Made by a program: the position numbers and the translations under genes | Shown: in pieces, positions 1 to 6,420 of the stretch | Layout of the letters: each line of letters begins with the position of its first letter | How positions within the stretch are numbered: the stretch's first letter is position 1 | The notes under the pieces: generated by a model | Seen by the model: the letters and a program-made list of their open reading frames with translations, nothing else | Database searches by the model: none | What the model was told of the DNA's origin: nothing | Source: Ponticaulis sp. | GTDB lineage: Bacteria; Pseudomonadota; Alphaproteobacteria; Caulobacterales; Hyphomonadaceae | NCBI GenBank assembly: GCA_002699325.1 | Contig: PABS01000097.1 | Coordinates: 7,063-13,684, forward strand | DNA length: 6,622 nucleotides | Reading direction: 5' to 3'

Positions 1-119
1 CGTCATTCGGGAGGAGGACGTGCTGAATTTAAGGGAAATAAATACCTGCGCCGCGCGCTGCGATTGTTACGGCTCGGACGGCGCGCAAGCGATCAGAAAA
101 ATATTCGCTGAAATAGCGC
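1..119. other. Flank upstream of tRNA-Pro, no gene assigned
   Basis: No recognisable gene is seen. Frame 1 of the plus strand is open from the window edge to a TGA at 109-111 (36 codons, strongly basic, ending in DQKNIR), so this could be the C-terminal tail of an upstream gene, but the stretch is too short to recognise. A strong Shine-Dalgarno-like run (GGGAGGAGG, 9-17) precedes a GTG at 20-22. The frame it would open runs straight through the tRNA, so I do not call it a gene. A GC-rich inverted repeat (53-60 with 79-86) could be a hairpin; no T-run follows it. Confidence 0.3.
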
Positions 120-147
120 TTGATCTCCCGGCGAAAATTTGTACAAC
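120..147 (+). promoter_or_regulatory. Candidate promoter of tRNA-Pro
   Basis: A TTGATC box at 120-125 is followed after 16 bp by TACAAC at 142-147, about 13 bp before the mature tRNA 5' end. The stretch between the -10 box and the expected start (ACGCCCCCTC) is rich in G+C. Such discriminators are typical of stable-RNA promoters under stringent control in other bacteria. Both boxes are imperfect matches to the housekeeping consensus, so this is a positional inference. Confidence 0.4.
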
Positions 148-160
148 ACGCCCCCTCAGT

Positions 161-237
<77 letters not shown>

Positions 238-408
238 TTTCTCATTTTCTACCGTTCAGTCAGAATGCCGCAGTTCCCTGTGATGCAAATACACCCATAT
301 TTCATATTTAGATGAAATAATTCACACGCCTGATACGCAATAAAATATCACAAAAACAGCTAGATGCAGCATCATCTGCGACATTTCATCCCTAGGCGGA
401 TAAATTTC
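238..408. other. AT-rich gap between tRNA-Pro and the uup promoter region
   Basis: No convincing gene. The DNA is clearly more AT-rich than the flanking genes and holds several short palindromes: an 8-bp inverted repeat at 298-319, TGATA/TATCA at 331-335 and 346-350, and GATGC-A-GCATC at 363-373. A 69-codon frame opens at the ATG at 364 but has no ribosome-binding site and no recognisable sequence, so I do not call it. The base composition and palindromes would fit a protein-binding or promoter-rich intergenic region. Confidence 0.4.
298..319. repeat. AT-rich 8-bp inverted repeat
   Basis: TATTTCAT (298-305) and ATGAAATA (312-319) are perfect reverse complements around the 6-base spacer ATTTAG. 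The stem is almost all A and T, so it would be a weak RNA hairpin; no T-run follows to make it a terminator. As duplex DNA it has the form of a dimeric-regulator site. It lies more than 300 bp before the uup start, so no target is obvious. Confidence 0.35.
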
Positions 409-437
409 TTGCATATTGGGCTTAGGAAGGGTATTTA
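409..437 (+). promoter_or_regulatory. Candidate promoter for uup
   Basis: TTGCAT (409-414) and TATTTA (432-437) stand exactly 17 bp apart, each matching the sigma-70-type consensus at three core positions. Transcription would begin near 444, leaving a leader of about 190 nt before the uup start. That leader would contain the whole foldable region at 501-586. The boxes are weak matches, and other TA-rich stretches nearby (for example TAAAAT at 341-346) could also serve. Confidence 0.3.
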
Positions 438-500
438 TCACTCAACGGAAACGGGCATCCCCCTCCCCATTAGCTCGTTTCTCGTCATACCCACCCACAG

Positions 501-586
501 CCAGGTGTCGCGGCTTCCGCCAGCGTCCCCCTCCTTCCCTCCCGGCGGTTCATTCCCGGTTCTCCGGAAATGAATGCGACACCTGG
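501..586 (+). promoter_or_regulatory. Candidate structured leader RNA (three-way junction) of uup
   Basis: CCAGGTGTCGC (501-511) and GCGACACCTGG (576-586) are perfect 11-base reverse complements separated by 64 bases. Inside them two smaller stems can form: CCGCC (517-521) with GGCGG (544-548), and CCCGG (555-559) with CCGGA/G around the tetraloop TTCT (core CCGG 556-559 with CCGG 564-567). Together they describe a closed three-way junction. The loop of the second stem is pyrimidine-rich and contains CCTCCTT (530-536), the same sequence as the anti-Shine-Dalgarno end of 16S rRNA. I do not recognise a known riboswitch or ribosomal-protein leader here. The base pairing is seen in the sequence; the regulatory role is inference. 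Confidence 0.35.
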
Positions 587-638
587 TTACCTTTCCTACA
601 GACAGGACTTGCCAAATCGCCGTCTTCCGACGACATGA
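570..638 (+). other. Possible 22-codon leader ORF overlapping the uup start
   Basis: An ATG at 570 opens a 22-codon frame (peptide begins MNATPGYLSYR and ends RRLPTT). Its TGA at 636-638 overlaps the uup ATG at 635-637 in an ATGA arrangement, the classic geometry for translational coupling. Its third to sixth codons lie in the right arm of the outer stem (576-586), so a translating ribosome would open that stem. It has no good Shine-Dalgarno of its own; GGAA at 566-569 abuts the ATG. An ATGA overlap of this kind arises easily by chance, so I list it as a candidate, not a gene. Confidence 0.2.
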
Positions 639-2491
639 GCGCTATGGCACAGCCCCCCGTTCTCTCCCTCACCGATATTCAGCTCACCTTTGGCGGCAAA
701 CCCGTCTTCGAGGGCGTCACCCTTAGCATTGGCCCCAATGAGCGCGCGGTACTCGTCGGGCGTAATGGTGCGGGCAAATCCACTTTGATGAAGGTGATAG
801 CTGGACGTATCGATCCCGACGAGGGAGATGTCTGGCGGCAACCCGGTACACACGCCGTCTATCTGTCTCAGGAGCCGGACCTGTCGGGATTTGACAGCCT
901 GCTGGACTTTGCAGTTCAGGACCTGCCCGCCATTTCAGCAGAAGACCGGCACCTGGCCGAAGCTGAACTTATGGCAATGGGGCTCGACCCGTCTGCTGAC
1001 CCGGCAAAGCTTTCGGGCGGGCAAAAGCGCCGCGCCGCGCTGGCACGCGCCTTTGCGGCTGACCCGGATATTCTCCTGTTAGATGAGCCCACAAACCATC
1101 TCGACATTCCGGCTATTGAGCAGCTTGAAGCCCGTCTCCAGGGATTTCATGGCGCGCTTCTGATGGTAAGCCACGACCGCCGCTTCCTTGAGAAGATATC
1201 CTCCTCCTGCTTCTGGCTCCGCCAGGGCAAAGTGCGCCGTTTCCATCAGGGCTATGCCAAGTTTGATGACTGGGCAGCAGAAGTCGAAGCTGAAGAAGAA
1301 AAAGCACTCGACCGCCTCAACACCCAACTCAAAGCCGAACAACGCTGGCTCGAGCGCGGTGTGACGGCCAGGCGCAAGCGTAATCAGGGTCGGCTCCGCA
1401 AAGTCATGGATATGCGTGCCGAGCGTCAGTCGCGAAAAACCGGCCTCAATGAAATTCGCGCCACCTCAGACATGACGCTGGAAACCGCAGAGGGCTCCGG
1501 CAAGCGCGTCATCGAGGCACGCGGCATATCCAAAACCTTTGATACACCGGCAGGCAAACTGCCTGTGGTCCAGGAGCTGAACCTGCGCATTCAACGCGGT
1601 GACCGGCTGGGTCTTGTCGGTCCAAACGGCGCAGGCAAATCCACGCTCATCAAGCTTCTGCTCGGAGAGATTGAGCCTGACACGGGATCAGTGAAACTCG
1701 GCACAAACCTCGAAATCGCCTATCTCGATCAGAACCGGGCGCGTCTCGATCCTAACGACACGCTCTGGCAAGCTCTGGCACCTGAAGGCGGCGACCAGAT
1801 TGTCGTGCGCGGAACACCGCGACACGTTGCCTCATATGCCCAGGACTTCCTCTTCAAATCGGAGCAACTCCGTCAACCTGTTTCGGCCCTGTCCGGCGGA
1901 GAGCGGAACCGGCTACTGCTGGCTATCGCGCTTGCAAAGCCTTCAAACCTTCTGGTGCTCGACGAGCCGACAAACGATCTCGATATGGAAACGCTGGATC
2001 TTCTGGAAGACATGCTGGCCGAGTATGACGGCACACTGATCCTGGTCAGCCACGACCGTGCATTTCTGGATGGCGTTGTCACATCCTGCCTCTCGCCTGT
2101 CGGCGATGGCAAATGGGTTGAAACACCCGGCGGTTATTCCGATGCGGCGAGACAACTCAAGGAAATCAAAGGGTCACGGGCCTCCGGCACGGACACAGGC
2201 GGGAGCTCATCGCGCGCATCAGGCAAATCTTCAAAGCCTGCGGCGAAGAGCCAGAACAAGCTTTCCTTTAAGGATAAGCACCGTCTGGAAGAGCTCGATA
2301 AGCTGATGCCAAAGCTCCAGAAACAGATCGAAGCGCTGGAAGCGGAACTGGCTGACCCAGCCCTTTTCAACAAAAATCCTGATCGGTTTCACAAAGCAAG
2401 CAGCGAGCTGGAGACCACGCGTGATACGCTGGAGGAAGCTGAAATGGAGTGGCTGGAACTCGAGGAAAAGCGAGAATCCCTCGAAGGATAA
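635..2491 (+). CDS. uup: ABC-F family ATPase, Uup type
   Basis: A 618-residue soluble ATPase with two ABC cassettes and no membrane segment. Cassette 1 has Walker A GRNGAGKST (42-50), Q-loop Q79, signature LSGGQ (126-130), Walker B ILLLDEP (146-152, catalytic E151) and switch H180. The inter-cassette linker (about 212-285) is charged and helical and carries the Arg-rich Uup-type segment around GVTARRKRNQGRLR (242-255). Cassette 2 has GPNGAGKST (329-337), Q366, LSGGE (419-423), LLVLDEP (439-445, E444) and H473. A Ser/Lys-rich spacer (511-541) leads to a C-terminal coiled coil (about 542-618), the hallmark of Uup over EttA. All catalytic residues are present, and the length is near the 635 residues of E. 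coli Uup. ABC-F proteins bind the ribosomal E site and act on stalled or maturing ribosomes; E. coli uup mutants also show raised precise transposon excision. I chose ATG 635; ATG 644 is possible. Neither has a Shine-Dalgarno, and a 4-bp hairpin (621-632) sits just before the start. The frame is open back to a TTG at 416, but that part looks non-coding. Confidence 0.95.
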   Translation: MSAMAQPPVLSLTDIQLTFGGKPVFEGVTLSIGPNERAVLVGRNGAGKSTLMKVIAGRIDPDEGDVWRQPGTHAVYLSQEPDLSGFDSLLDFAVQDLPAISAEDRHLAEAELMAMGLDPSADPAKLSGGQKRRAALARAFAADPDILLLDEPTNHLDIPAIEQLEARLQGFHGALLMVSHDRRFLEKISSSCFWLRQGKVRRFHQGYAKFDDWAAEVEAEEEKALDRLNTQLKAEQRWLERGVTARRKRNQGRLRKVMDMRAERQSRKTGLNEIRATSDMTLETAEGSGKRVIEARGISKTFDTPAGKLPVVQELNLRIQRGDRLGLVGPNGAGKSTLIKLLLGEIEPDTGSVKLGTNLEIAYLDQNRARLDPNDTLWQALAPEGGDQIVVRGTPRHVASYAQDFLFKSEQLRQPVSALSGGERNRLLLAIALAKPSNLLVLDEPTNDLDMETLDLLEDMLAEYDGTLILVSHDRAFLDGVVTSCLSPVGDGKWVETPGGYSDAARQLKEIKGSRASGTDTGGSSSRASGKSSKPAAKSQNKLSFKDKHRLEELDKLMPKLQKQIEALEAELADPALFNKNPDRFHKASSELETTRDTLEEAEMEWLELEEKRESLEG

Positions 2492-2504
2492 TCTACAGTC
2501 CTGA

Positions 2505-2587
2505 CGCGAATTTCCATAAAATTAAGCGATACCCGCAGAGAGTTTTTAACGAAGCCCGCGCTATTCCGGAAGTCAGGGAAATTTGCG
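2505..2587. repeat. 11-bp inverted repeat in the uup-DUF2336 gap
   Basis: CGCGAATTTCC (2505-2515) pairs with GGAAATTTGCG (2577-2587) over 11 positions with one G-U, across a 61-base spacer. The right arm abuts and partly covers the likely ribosome-binding site of the next gene (GCGGGA, 2585-2590). CCCGC at 2532-2536 or 2555-2559 could instead pair with GCGGG (2585-2589), which gives mutually exclusive folds. The spacer also contains the perfect palindrome TTCCGGAA (2564-2571). No intrinsic terminator and no clear promoter are seen in this gap. Confidence 0.3.
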
Positions 2588-2597
2588 GGACCGTTCC

Positions 2598-3698
2598 ATG
2601 CCTTCAACAGAAAATGTTTCAGCTTTTGCGCGCCTTAAAGATCTCGCCAAGGAAAACTCAAGCGATAACCGACGCGAGCTTCTTCGCAGCATTACAGACA
2701 TGTTTCTCGGCGACCCCTGTCAGCGCAACCACAATGAATGCATTCTTTTTGATGAAGTCGTCGGCGCTGTAGTTAAGGATATGGAATCCTCCGTCCGCGC
2801 CGAGCTTGCTGAAAAGCTCTCAACGGCGAAGGCGCCTGTCTCGCAAACACTCAAATCCTTTGCCTTGGATGACGATATAGCCGTGGCAAGACCCGTCCTC
2901 GAAAGCTCAACCATGCTCAGCGACGAAGACCTTATCGAGGTCATCACGACGCGCACGCAGGAGCACATCCTGGCGATCACGAAACGCGTCGGGGTCAGTG
3001 AGCTGGTATCCGACGCCATTGTCGACCACGGTACTGAAAACGTCATCGCCTCACTCCTGGAGAACCACACGGCCAGGATCGGGCGGGAATCCATGGAAAA
3101 AGTTACGGACAAAGCGCTCAGCTCTGCCGTGCTGCAAAAAAGCTTTGTCAGTCGCGATGATGTGCCGCTTGATCTGTTGAACGAGCTTGTCATGCTCGTC
3201 GAAAAGGACCTGCGCAAAGAAATCATGGAGCGTTTCTCAGGCGTTTCGGAACAGGAACTTGAAGTCGCACTGGCTCGCAGCCGGCGCGTCGTAAGACAGA
3301 ATTTCGGCAAGGAATCGCGGGAACAGAAAAACGCGATTGTCGAGATTGATCGCCTGGTAAAACTCGAAGCCCTCTCTCCGAGTCATTTCCATCGCTTCCT
3401 GCAGGCCGATAACATCGGATGTTTTGCAGAAGCCATGAACCGCCTGACCGGAATTGGCTACCACACAGCGCTCAACATCTATAAGAAACGCGACGTGGAC
3501 AGCCTGGCCCTGGTCATGAAAGCGCTCGATGCACCCCTGCCGCTCTTTGCAACAGTCGCCGCTTATGTCGCCGGCAAGAACGATGCGATCAATCTCGTCA
3601 GTGAGTATGCTGGCGTCTACCGCGAAGTCTCATCAGACGCCGCCGCACGCGCCCTTCGCTTCTGGAAAGTCCGGGGCGCGACAGCGAGAGCTGCCTGA
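2598..3698 (+). CDS. DUF2336 domain-containing protein
   Basis: A 366-residue protein with no signal peptide or membrane helix, so probably cytoplasmic. It matches the alphaproteobacterial DUF2336 family. Features seen are an N-terminal acidic helix region (about 22-75, with FDEVVGAVVKDMESSVRAEL), the family motif DDDIAVARPVL (91-101), LSDEDLIEVI (107-116), the QEHILAITKR stretch (121-130), and VPLDLLNELV (189-198). The pattern of short repeated helices with conserved Asp/Arg positions suggests a HEAT-like helical solenoid. The family has no settled biochemical role that I can name, and I see no catalytic motif. I chose the ATG at 2598, with GCGGGA 7 nt upstream. The frame also allows a TTG at 2583, five codons earlier. 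It follows uup by 106 bp on the same strand with no terminator between, so readthrough or co-transcription is plausible. The last codons lie in a hairpin shared with the convergent gene. Confidence 0.88.
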   Translation: MPSTENVSAFARLKDLAKENSSDNRRELLRSITDMFLGDPCQRNHNECILFDEVVGAVVKDMESSVRAELAEKLSTAKAPVSQTLKSFALDDDIAVARPVLESSTMLSDEDLIEVITTRTQEHILAITKRVGVSELVSDAIVDHGTENVIASLLENHTARIGRESMEKVTDKALSSAVLQKSFVSRDDVPLDLLNELVMLVEKDLRKEIMERFSGVSEQELEVALARSRRVVRQNFGKESREQKNAIVEIDRLVKLEALSPSHFHRFLQADNIGCFAEAMNRLTGIGYHTALNIYKKRDVDSLALVMKALDAPLPLFATVAAYVAGKNDAINLVSEYAGVYREVSSDAAARALRFWKVRGATARAA

Positions 3699-3713
3699 GC
3701 GAATTCGGGCAGC
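3690..3713. terminator. Hairpin between convergent genes, possible shared terminator
   Basis: GCTGCCTGAG (3690-3699) and TTCGGGCAGC (3704-3713) form a 10-bp stem (two G-U pairs) closed by the 4-base loop CGAA. It contains the TGA stop (3696-3698) of the DUF2336 gene and fills the 17-bp gap before the stop of the oppositely oriented channel gene (CTA, 3716-3718). Neither strand has a T-run after the stem, so it is not a standard intrinsic terminator. It may act with Rho, stabilise both mRNA 3' ends, or be incidental. Confidence 0.4.
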
Positions 3714-3715
3714 CG

Positions 3716-4966
3716 CTATTCGCTATCGTCAGAATCCATGCCGGAGGCTTTTTCATAAGCCAGCTTCTCAAGCCGTGCACGCTCCACGCGGGGCGATAGA
3801 TCGGGCGGAGACATGATCTCTGGCGGGTCCTGTTGTTGCATGTAGACTGTGCGGCTCGGGAAAGCGAAACCTGTCCCGGCCTTCTCTATAATGTCCATGA
3901 TCTCGAGCGCGAGCTTTTCCTTCAGTTCGAGCCATTCGCCCCAATTGGTGGTGTTGGTGAAGGTATAGATCAGGAAATCGATTGAGCTCGCATTGAACGT
4001 ATCCACCCGAACAAACAACGCCGTAGCCGGCGGTTTGGCGAAGTCAGAATTCGACCAGAGATAAGCTTCAATCTCATCGCGAATATATTTCAGCTGCTCG
4101 ACTGTGGTTCGATACTCAACGCCGACCACCCATTTGATCCGGCGGTGTGTCATCCGCGAAAAGTTGGTGACTGCATTGTCCGAGAGCTTGGAATTCGGAA
4201 CATACATCGGGCTTTTGTCGAAGCGACGGATCAGCGTGGAGCGAAAATTGATCTTCTCCACTGTGCCTTCGCAGATCCCGTCAACGGCGATCCATTCGCC
4301 TGGCTGGAACCGCTTCTCCGTCAGGATGAGAATTCCGGCAATGAGGTTCTTGAACAGGTCCTGCGCGCCCAGACCAACCGCAATACCAAATACACCGAGA
4401 CCGGCAATGATCGGTCCGATCGGGATCGTCCAGATTTCAAGGACAGCGGCCGCGCCGATAATCAGGAACAGCACCTGAAGTGTCTTCACCAGCCAGTCGA
4501 CAATTGCGCCTGACAGGGTTTCACGCAGGCCCGTAAACAGAAAGGAAAACGCGCCAACCGCCCGGTTCAGCGTCCAGAAAACAGAGATCGCCACCATGGA
4601 CCGCACAATCCGGTCCGCGAATGTCTGCAGGTCGTCGGGAAGGTCTACGATCTGTACGGCAATATACACGCCAACAATCACCGGTACGATCTTGAGCGGC
4701 TCGGAAATGGTCTTGACCAGTGCATCATCAAGATTGGTCCGCGTGCCGGACGCCGCCTTGGAAATCGCGCGCACAACGGTTCTGGCGAACAGCCCCCGGA
4801 TCATCAGAGAGATCAGAATAATTGCGATGGCCGAGAGCATTTCGCCATAAGACAGTCCGAACACACCCTCTTCCCAGAGGAAGGAGACATAGTCGTAAAA
4901 GTCTCTTCCCCAGGCCGGCAGCCGGTCCACCCACTCTGGCTCGGTCAAGACAGGTGTCGTTGTCAT
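3716..4966 (-). CDS. MscS-family mechanosensitive ion channel
   Basis: A 416-residue inner-membrane protein. Hydrophobic segments lie at about 42-62, 88-108, 118-142 and 157-178, followed by the pore-lining helix at about 184-213. That makes roughly five membrane passes, more than the three of E. coli MscS and closer to YnaI-type members. The pore helix shows the Gly/Ala-rich MscS pattern GLGVFGIAVGLGAQDLFKNL (189-208). The beta domain follows (about 218-272), with FQPGEWIAV, GTVEKINFRST and VPNSKLSDNAVTNFSR (256-271), then the alpha/beta cytoplasmic domain (about 275-375). An acidic tail ends SDDSE. Such channels open under membrane tension to release solutes after hypo-osmotic shock; the gating tension and ion preference cannot be read here. 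The ATG at 4964-4966 is supported by AAGGGA about 5 nt upstream on the minus strand. The gene converges on the DUF2336 gene and diverges from the lipoprotein gene. Confidence 0.93.
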   Translation of the reverse strand: MTTTPVLTEPEWVDRLPAWGRDFYDYVSFLWEEGVFGLSYGEMLSAIAIILISLMIRGLFARTVVRAISKAASGTRTNLDDALVKTISEPLKIVPVIVGVYIAVQIVDLPDDLQTFADRIVRSMVAISVFWTLNRAVGAFSFLFTGLRETLSGAIVDWLVKTLQVLFLIIGAAAVLEIWTIPIGPIIAGLGVFGIAVGLGAQDLFKNLIAGILILTEKRFQPGEWIAVDGICEGTVEKINFRSTLIRRFDKSPMYVPNSKLSDNAVTNFSRMTHRRIKWVVGVEYRTTVEQLKYIRDEIEAYLWSNSDFAKPPATALFVRVDTFNASSIDFLIYTFTNTTNWGEWLELKEKLALEIMDIIEKAGTGFAFPSRTVYMQQQDPPEIMSPPDLSPRVERARLEKLAYEKASGMDSDDSE

Positions 4967-4997
4967 CGCGGTCCCTTTCCCATGGAATCGCGCTCGT

Positions 4998-5024
4998 TTT
5001 TTATGACCCGGCTGACAAGGTCAA
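4998..5024 (-). promoter_or_regulatory. Candidate promoter of the MscS-family gene
   Basis: Read on the minus strand, TTGACC (5024-5019) is followed after 15 bp by TAAAAA (5003-4998), with transcription expected near 4991 and a leader of about 25 nt. The -35 box is good, but the spacing is short, so the assignment is tentative. The -35 box overlaps a TGAC-N3-GTCA palindrome. Confidence 0.28.
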
Positions 5025-5049
5025 CCGTGAACAGTCCCGACCCGGTCAG
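5005..5049. repeat. Palindrome and direct repeats in the divergent promoter region
   Basis: TGAC-AAG-GTCA (5013-5023) is a perfect short palindrome overlapping the candidate -35 box of the channel gene. The heptamer GACCCGG occurs at 5005-5011 and again at 5039-5045, 34 bp apart (about three helical turns), each copy followed closely by CTGAC or TCAG. The arrangement could hold an operator for one or both divergent genes. The elements are short enough to be chance. Confidence 0.25.
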
Positions 5050-5089
5050 ATTCCCGTTTCGACTTTGGCGATAGCTTACTCAATTGAAC

Positions 5090-5118
5090 TGGACGAAGTC
5101 CCGGGAACACTTCACAAT
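5090..5118 (+). promoter_or_regulatory. Candidate promoter of the DUF3089 lipoprotein gene
   Basis: TGGACG (5090-5095) and CACAAT (5113-5118) are 17 bp apart, each matching four of six sigma-70-type consensus positions. Transcription would start near 5125, about 25 nt before the ATG, leaving room for the strong ribosome-binding site GGGAGGA (5137-5143). A GGAAC at 5104-5108 has GTT only 10 bp later, so it is not a stress-sigma promoter. Confidence 0.35.
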
Positions 5119-5149
5119 GTTCAGGCTCATCGCTTTGGGAGGAAGAGTA

Positions 5150-6400
5150 ATGAATTTAAAAGTTTCAGGTATTGCCCTGTTGATGGCGAGCCTTGCGGCG
5201 TGTGGCGGCAGCGAAGAACCAGCAGCGCCGACTGCAGAAGCGCCACCGGCCGCTGAATCAGAAGGTGCCAATGTCGAAAAGATTGCGACTGAAGCAGCCG
5301 AAGCTGATCCAACCGGCATCACGCCCTCGGACTATTCCAACGAAGCCAACTGGCTTTGCCTGCCAGGCAAGGAAGGCGACCACTGCGAGACCGCAGACCT
5401 CACAACAACTGTCGTTGACGTGCAGGATGGCGAAGTGGTTGTCTCTGAAGAGTTCTACGAAGCGGCCGCCGATCCGGCGATTGACTGTTTCTACGTCTAT
5501 CCGACCTCTTCAGTCGACCAGACTGGCAACTCGGACATGATTGCTGATGAAGCAGGCGAAATTGTCACAGTTGTCGGCCAGTTTGCGCGCTTTGGCTCTG
5601 TTTGTAAGACCTATGCGCCAATGTATCGTTCTGTCACATTGAAGGCGCTGCGCGCTCGCATGGCCGGACAACAGGTCGATGCCGACCCGGCAATTGCACA
5701 GGCTGACGTGGTTGCCGCATGGAACTACTATCTTGAGAACTACAATGACGGTCGCGGCGTCGTGCTCGTCGGACACTCTCAGGGATCAAGCGTTCTTCAG
5801 GGCGTTCTGGCGACCGAGATCATCGGCAAGCCATCTCAGGACCTGATTGTCTCTGCCATGCCAACAGGCATTACCTACCCGGCAGACGAAAATGGCGGCT
5901 TCATGGGTATGCCAGCCTGCGAAAACGCATCTGACACAGGGTGCATCATCGCTTATTCGTCATTCCGCGAAGATGTGCCGCCTTCGAAAGATAGCTTCTT
6001 CGGTGTGAATTCCTCGCGTGGCGACGCCATGTGTGTGAACCCGGCTGAAGTTTCTGGCGATGATGGCATGCTCATCCCTTATCTTGCGAACGAGCCAGAC
6101 CGCGCGGGGAATGTGACTGAGTTTGCCAAGGGCGTGGAGATCGACACGCCGTTCGTGAAGCTGCCTGGTTTGATTTCTGCCGAATGCGTCAGCAATGATA
6201 CCCATAACTGGCTGGCCTACACCACAATGGCTGATCCGACAGATGACCGCACAGACACCTATGGCGGCGACATCTTCAACGCAGATGGAAGCATCAATAC
6301 GGGTTGGGGCCTGCACCTGCTCGACATGCACGCGCCAATGGGCAACCTCCTGAAGATTGTGGAAGCCCAGTCCGCCGCATGGGAAGCCAAAAGCGAATAA
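5150..6400 (+). CDS. DUF3089 alpha/beta-hydrolase lipoprotein
   Basis: A 416-residue predicted lipoprotein. The N-terminus has a short lysine-containing head, a hydrophobic stretch and lipobox LAAC (15-18), so Cys18 should be lipidated. Residue +2 is Gly, which favours the outer membrane. An Ala/Pro/Glu-rich tether (about 21-52) follows. The DUF3089 domain then runs from about residue 58 to the end, with DCFYVYPTSS (112-121), a conserved YAPMYR (155-160) and the nucleophile elbow GHSQGS (208-213), placing the catalytic serine at 210. His389 in WGLHLLDMH is the likely catalytic histidine; I cannot fix the acid. Eight further cysteines (70, 79, 113, 152, 257, 265, 295, 346) suit up to four disulfides outside the cytoplasm. 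The family looks like an esterase/lipase fold, but I know of no firm substrate. The ATG at 5150 is chosen for its GGGAGGA site 6 nt upstream and the signal peptide; the frame extends back to a TTG at 5084 that would bury the signal. It is transcribed away from the channel gene and ends before a strong terminator. Confidence 0.9.
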   Translation: MNLKVSGIALLMASLAACGGSEEPAAPTAEAPPAAESEGANVEKIATEAAEADPTGITPSDYSNEANWLCLPGKEGDHCETADLTTTVVDVQDGEVVVSEEFYEAAADPAIDCFYVYPTSSVDQTGNSDMIADEAGEIVTVVGQFARFGSVCKTYAPMYRSVTLKALRARMAGQQVDADPAIAQADVVAAWNYYLENYNDGRGVVLVGHSQGSSVLQGVLATEIIGKPSQDLIVSAMPTGITYPADENGGFMGMPACENASDTGCIIAYSSFREDVPPSKDSFFGVNSSRGDAMCVNPAEVSGDDGMLIPYLANEPDRAGNVTEFAKGVEIDTPFVKLPGLISAECVSNDTHNWLAYTTMADPTDDRTDTYGGDIFNADGSINTGWGLHLLDMHAPMGNLLKIVEAQSAAWEAKSE

Positions 6401-6420
6401 GGCATTCGCCTCGCCAAAAC

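Noticed and set aside
364..573. A 69-codon plus-strand frame before uup
   Set aside because: It has no ribosome-binding site and no recognisable sequence, and it starts upstream of the likely promoter.
2522..2549. TTAA motifs as a CtrA binding site before the DUF2336 gene
   Set aside because: The two TTAA copies are 20 bp apart, not the 7 bp of the full CtrA site, and no extended TTAACCAT match is present.
2720..3310. A 196-codon minus-strand frame opposite the DUF2336 gene
   Set aside because: It is a Ser/Arg/Thr-rich shadow of a high-GC coding strand, and the plus-strand frame has clear family motifs.
5104..5121. GGAAC followed by GTT as a second stress-sigma promoter before the lipoprotein gene
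   Set aside because: The spacing is 10 bp, far from the 16-17 bp needed.
4822..5256. A 144-codon plus-strand frame across the divergent promoter region
   Set aside because: It crosses the start of the channel gene antisense and the start of the lipoprotein gene out of frame, and its composition is typical of a shadow frame.
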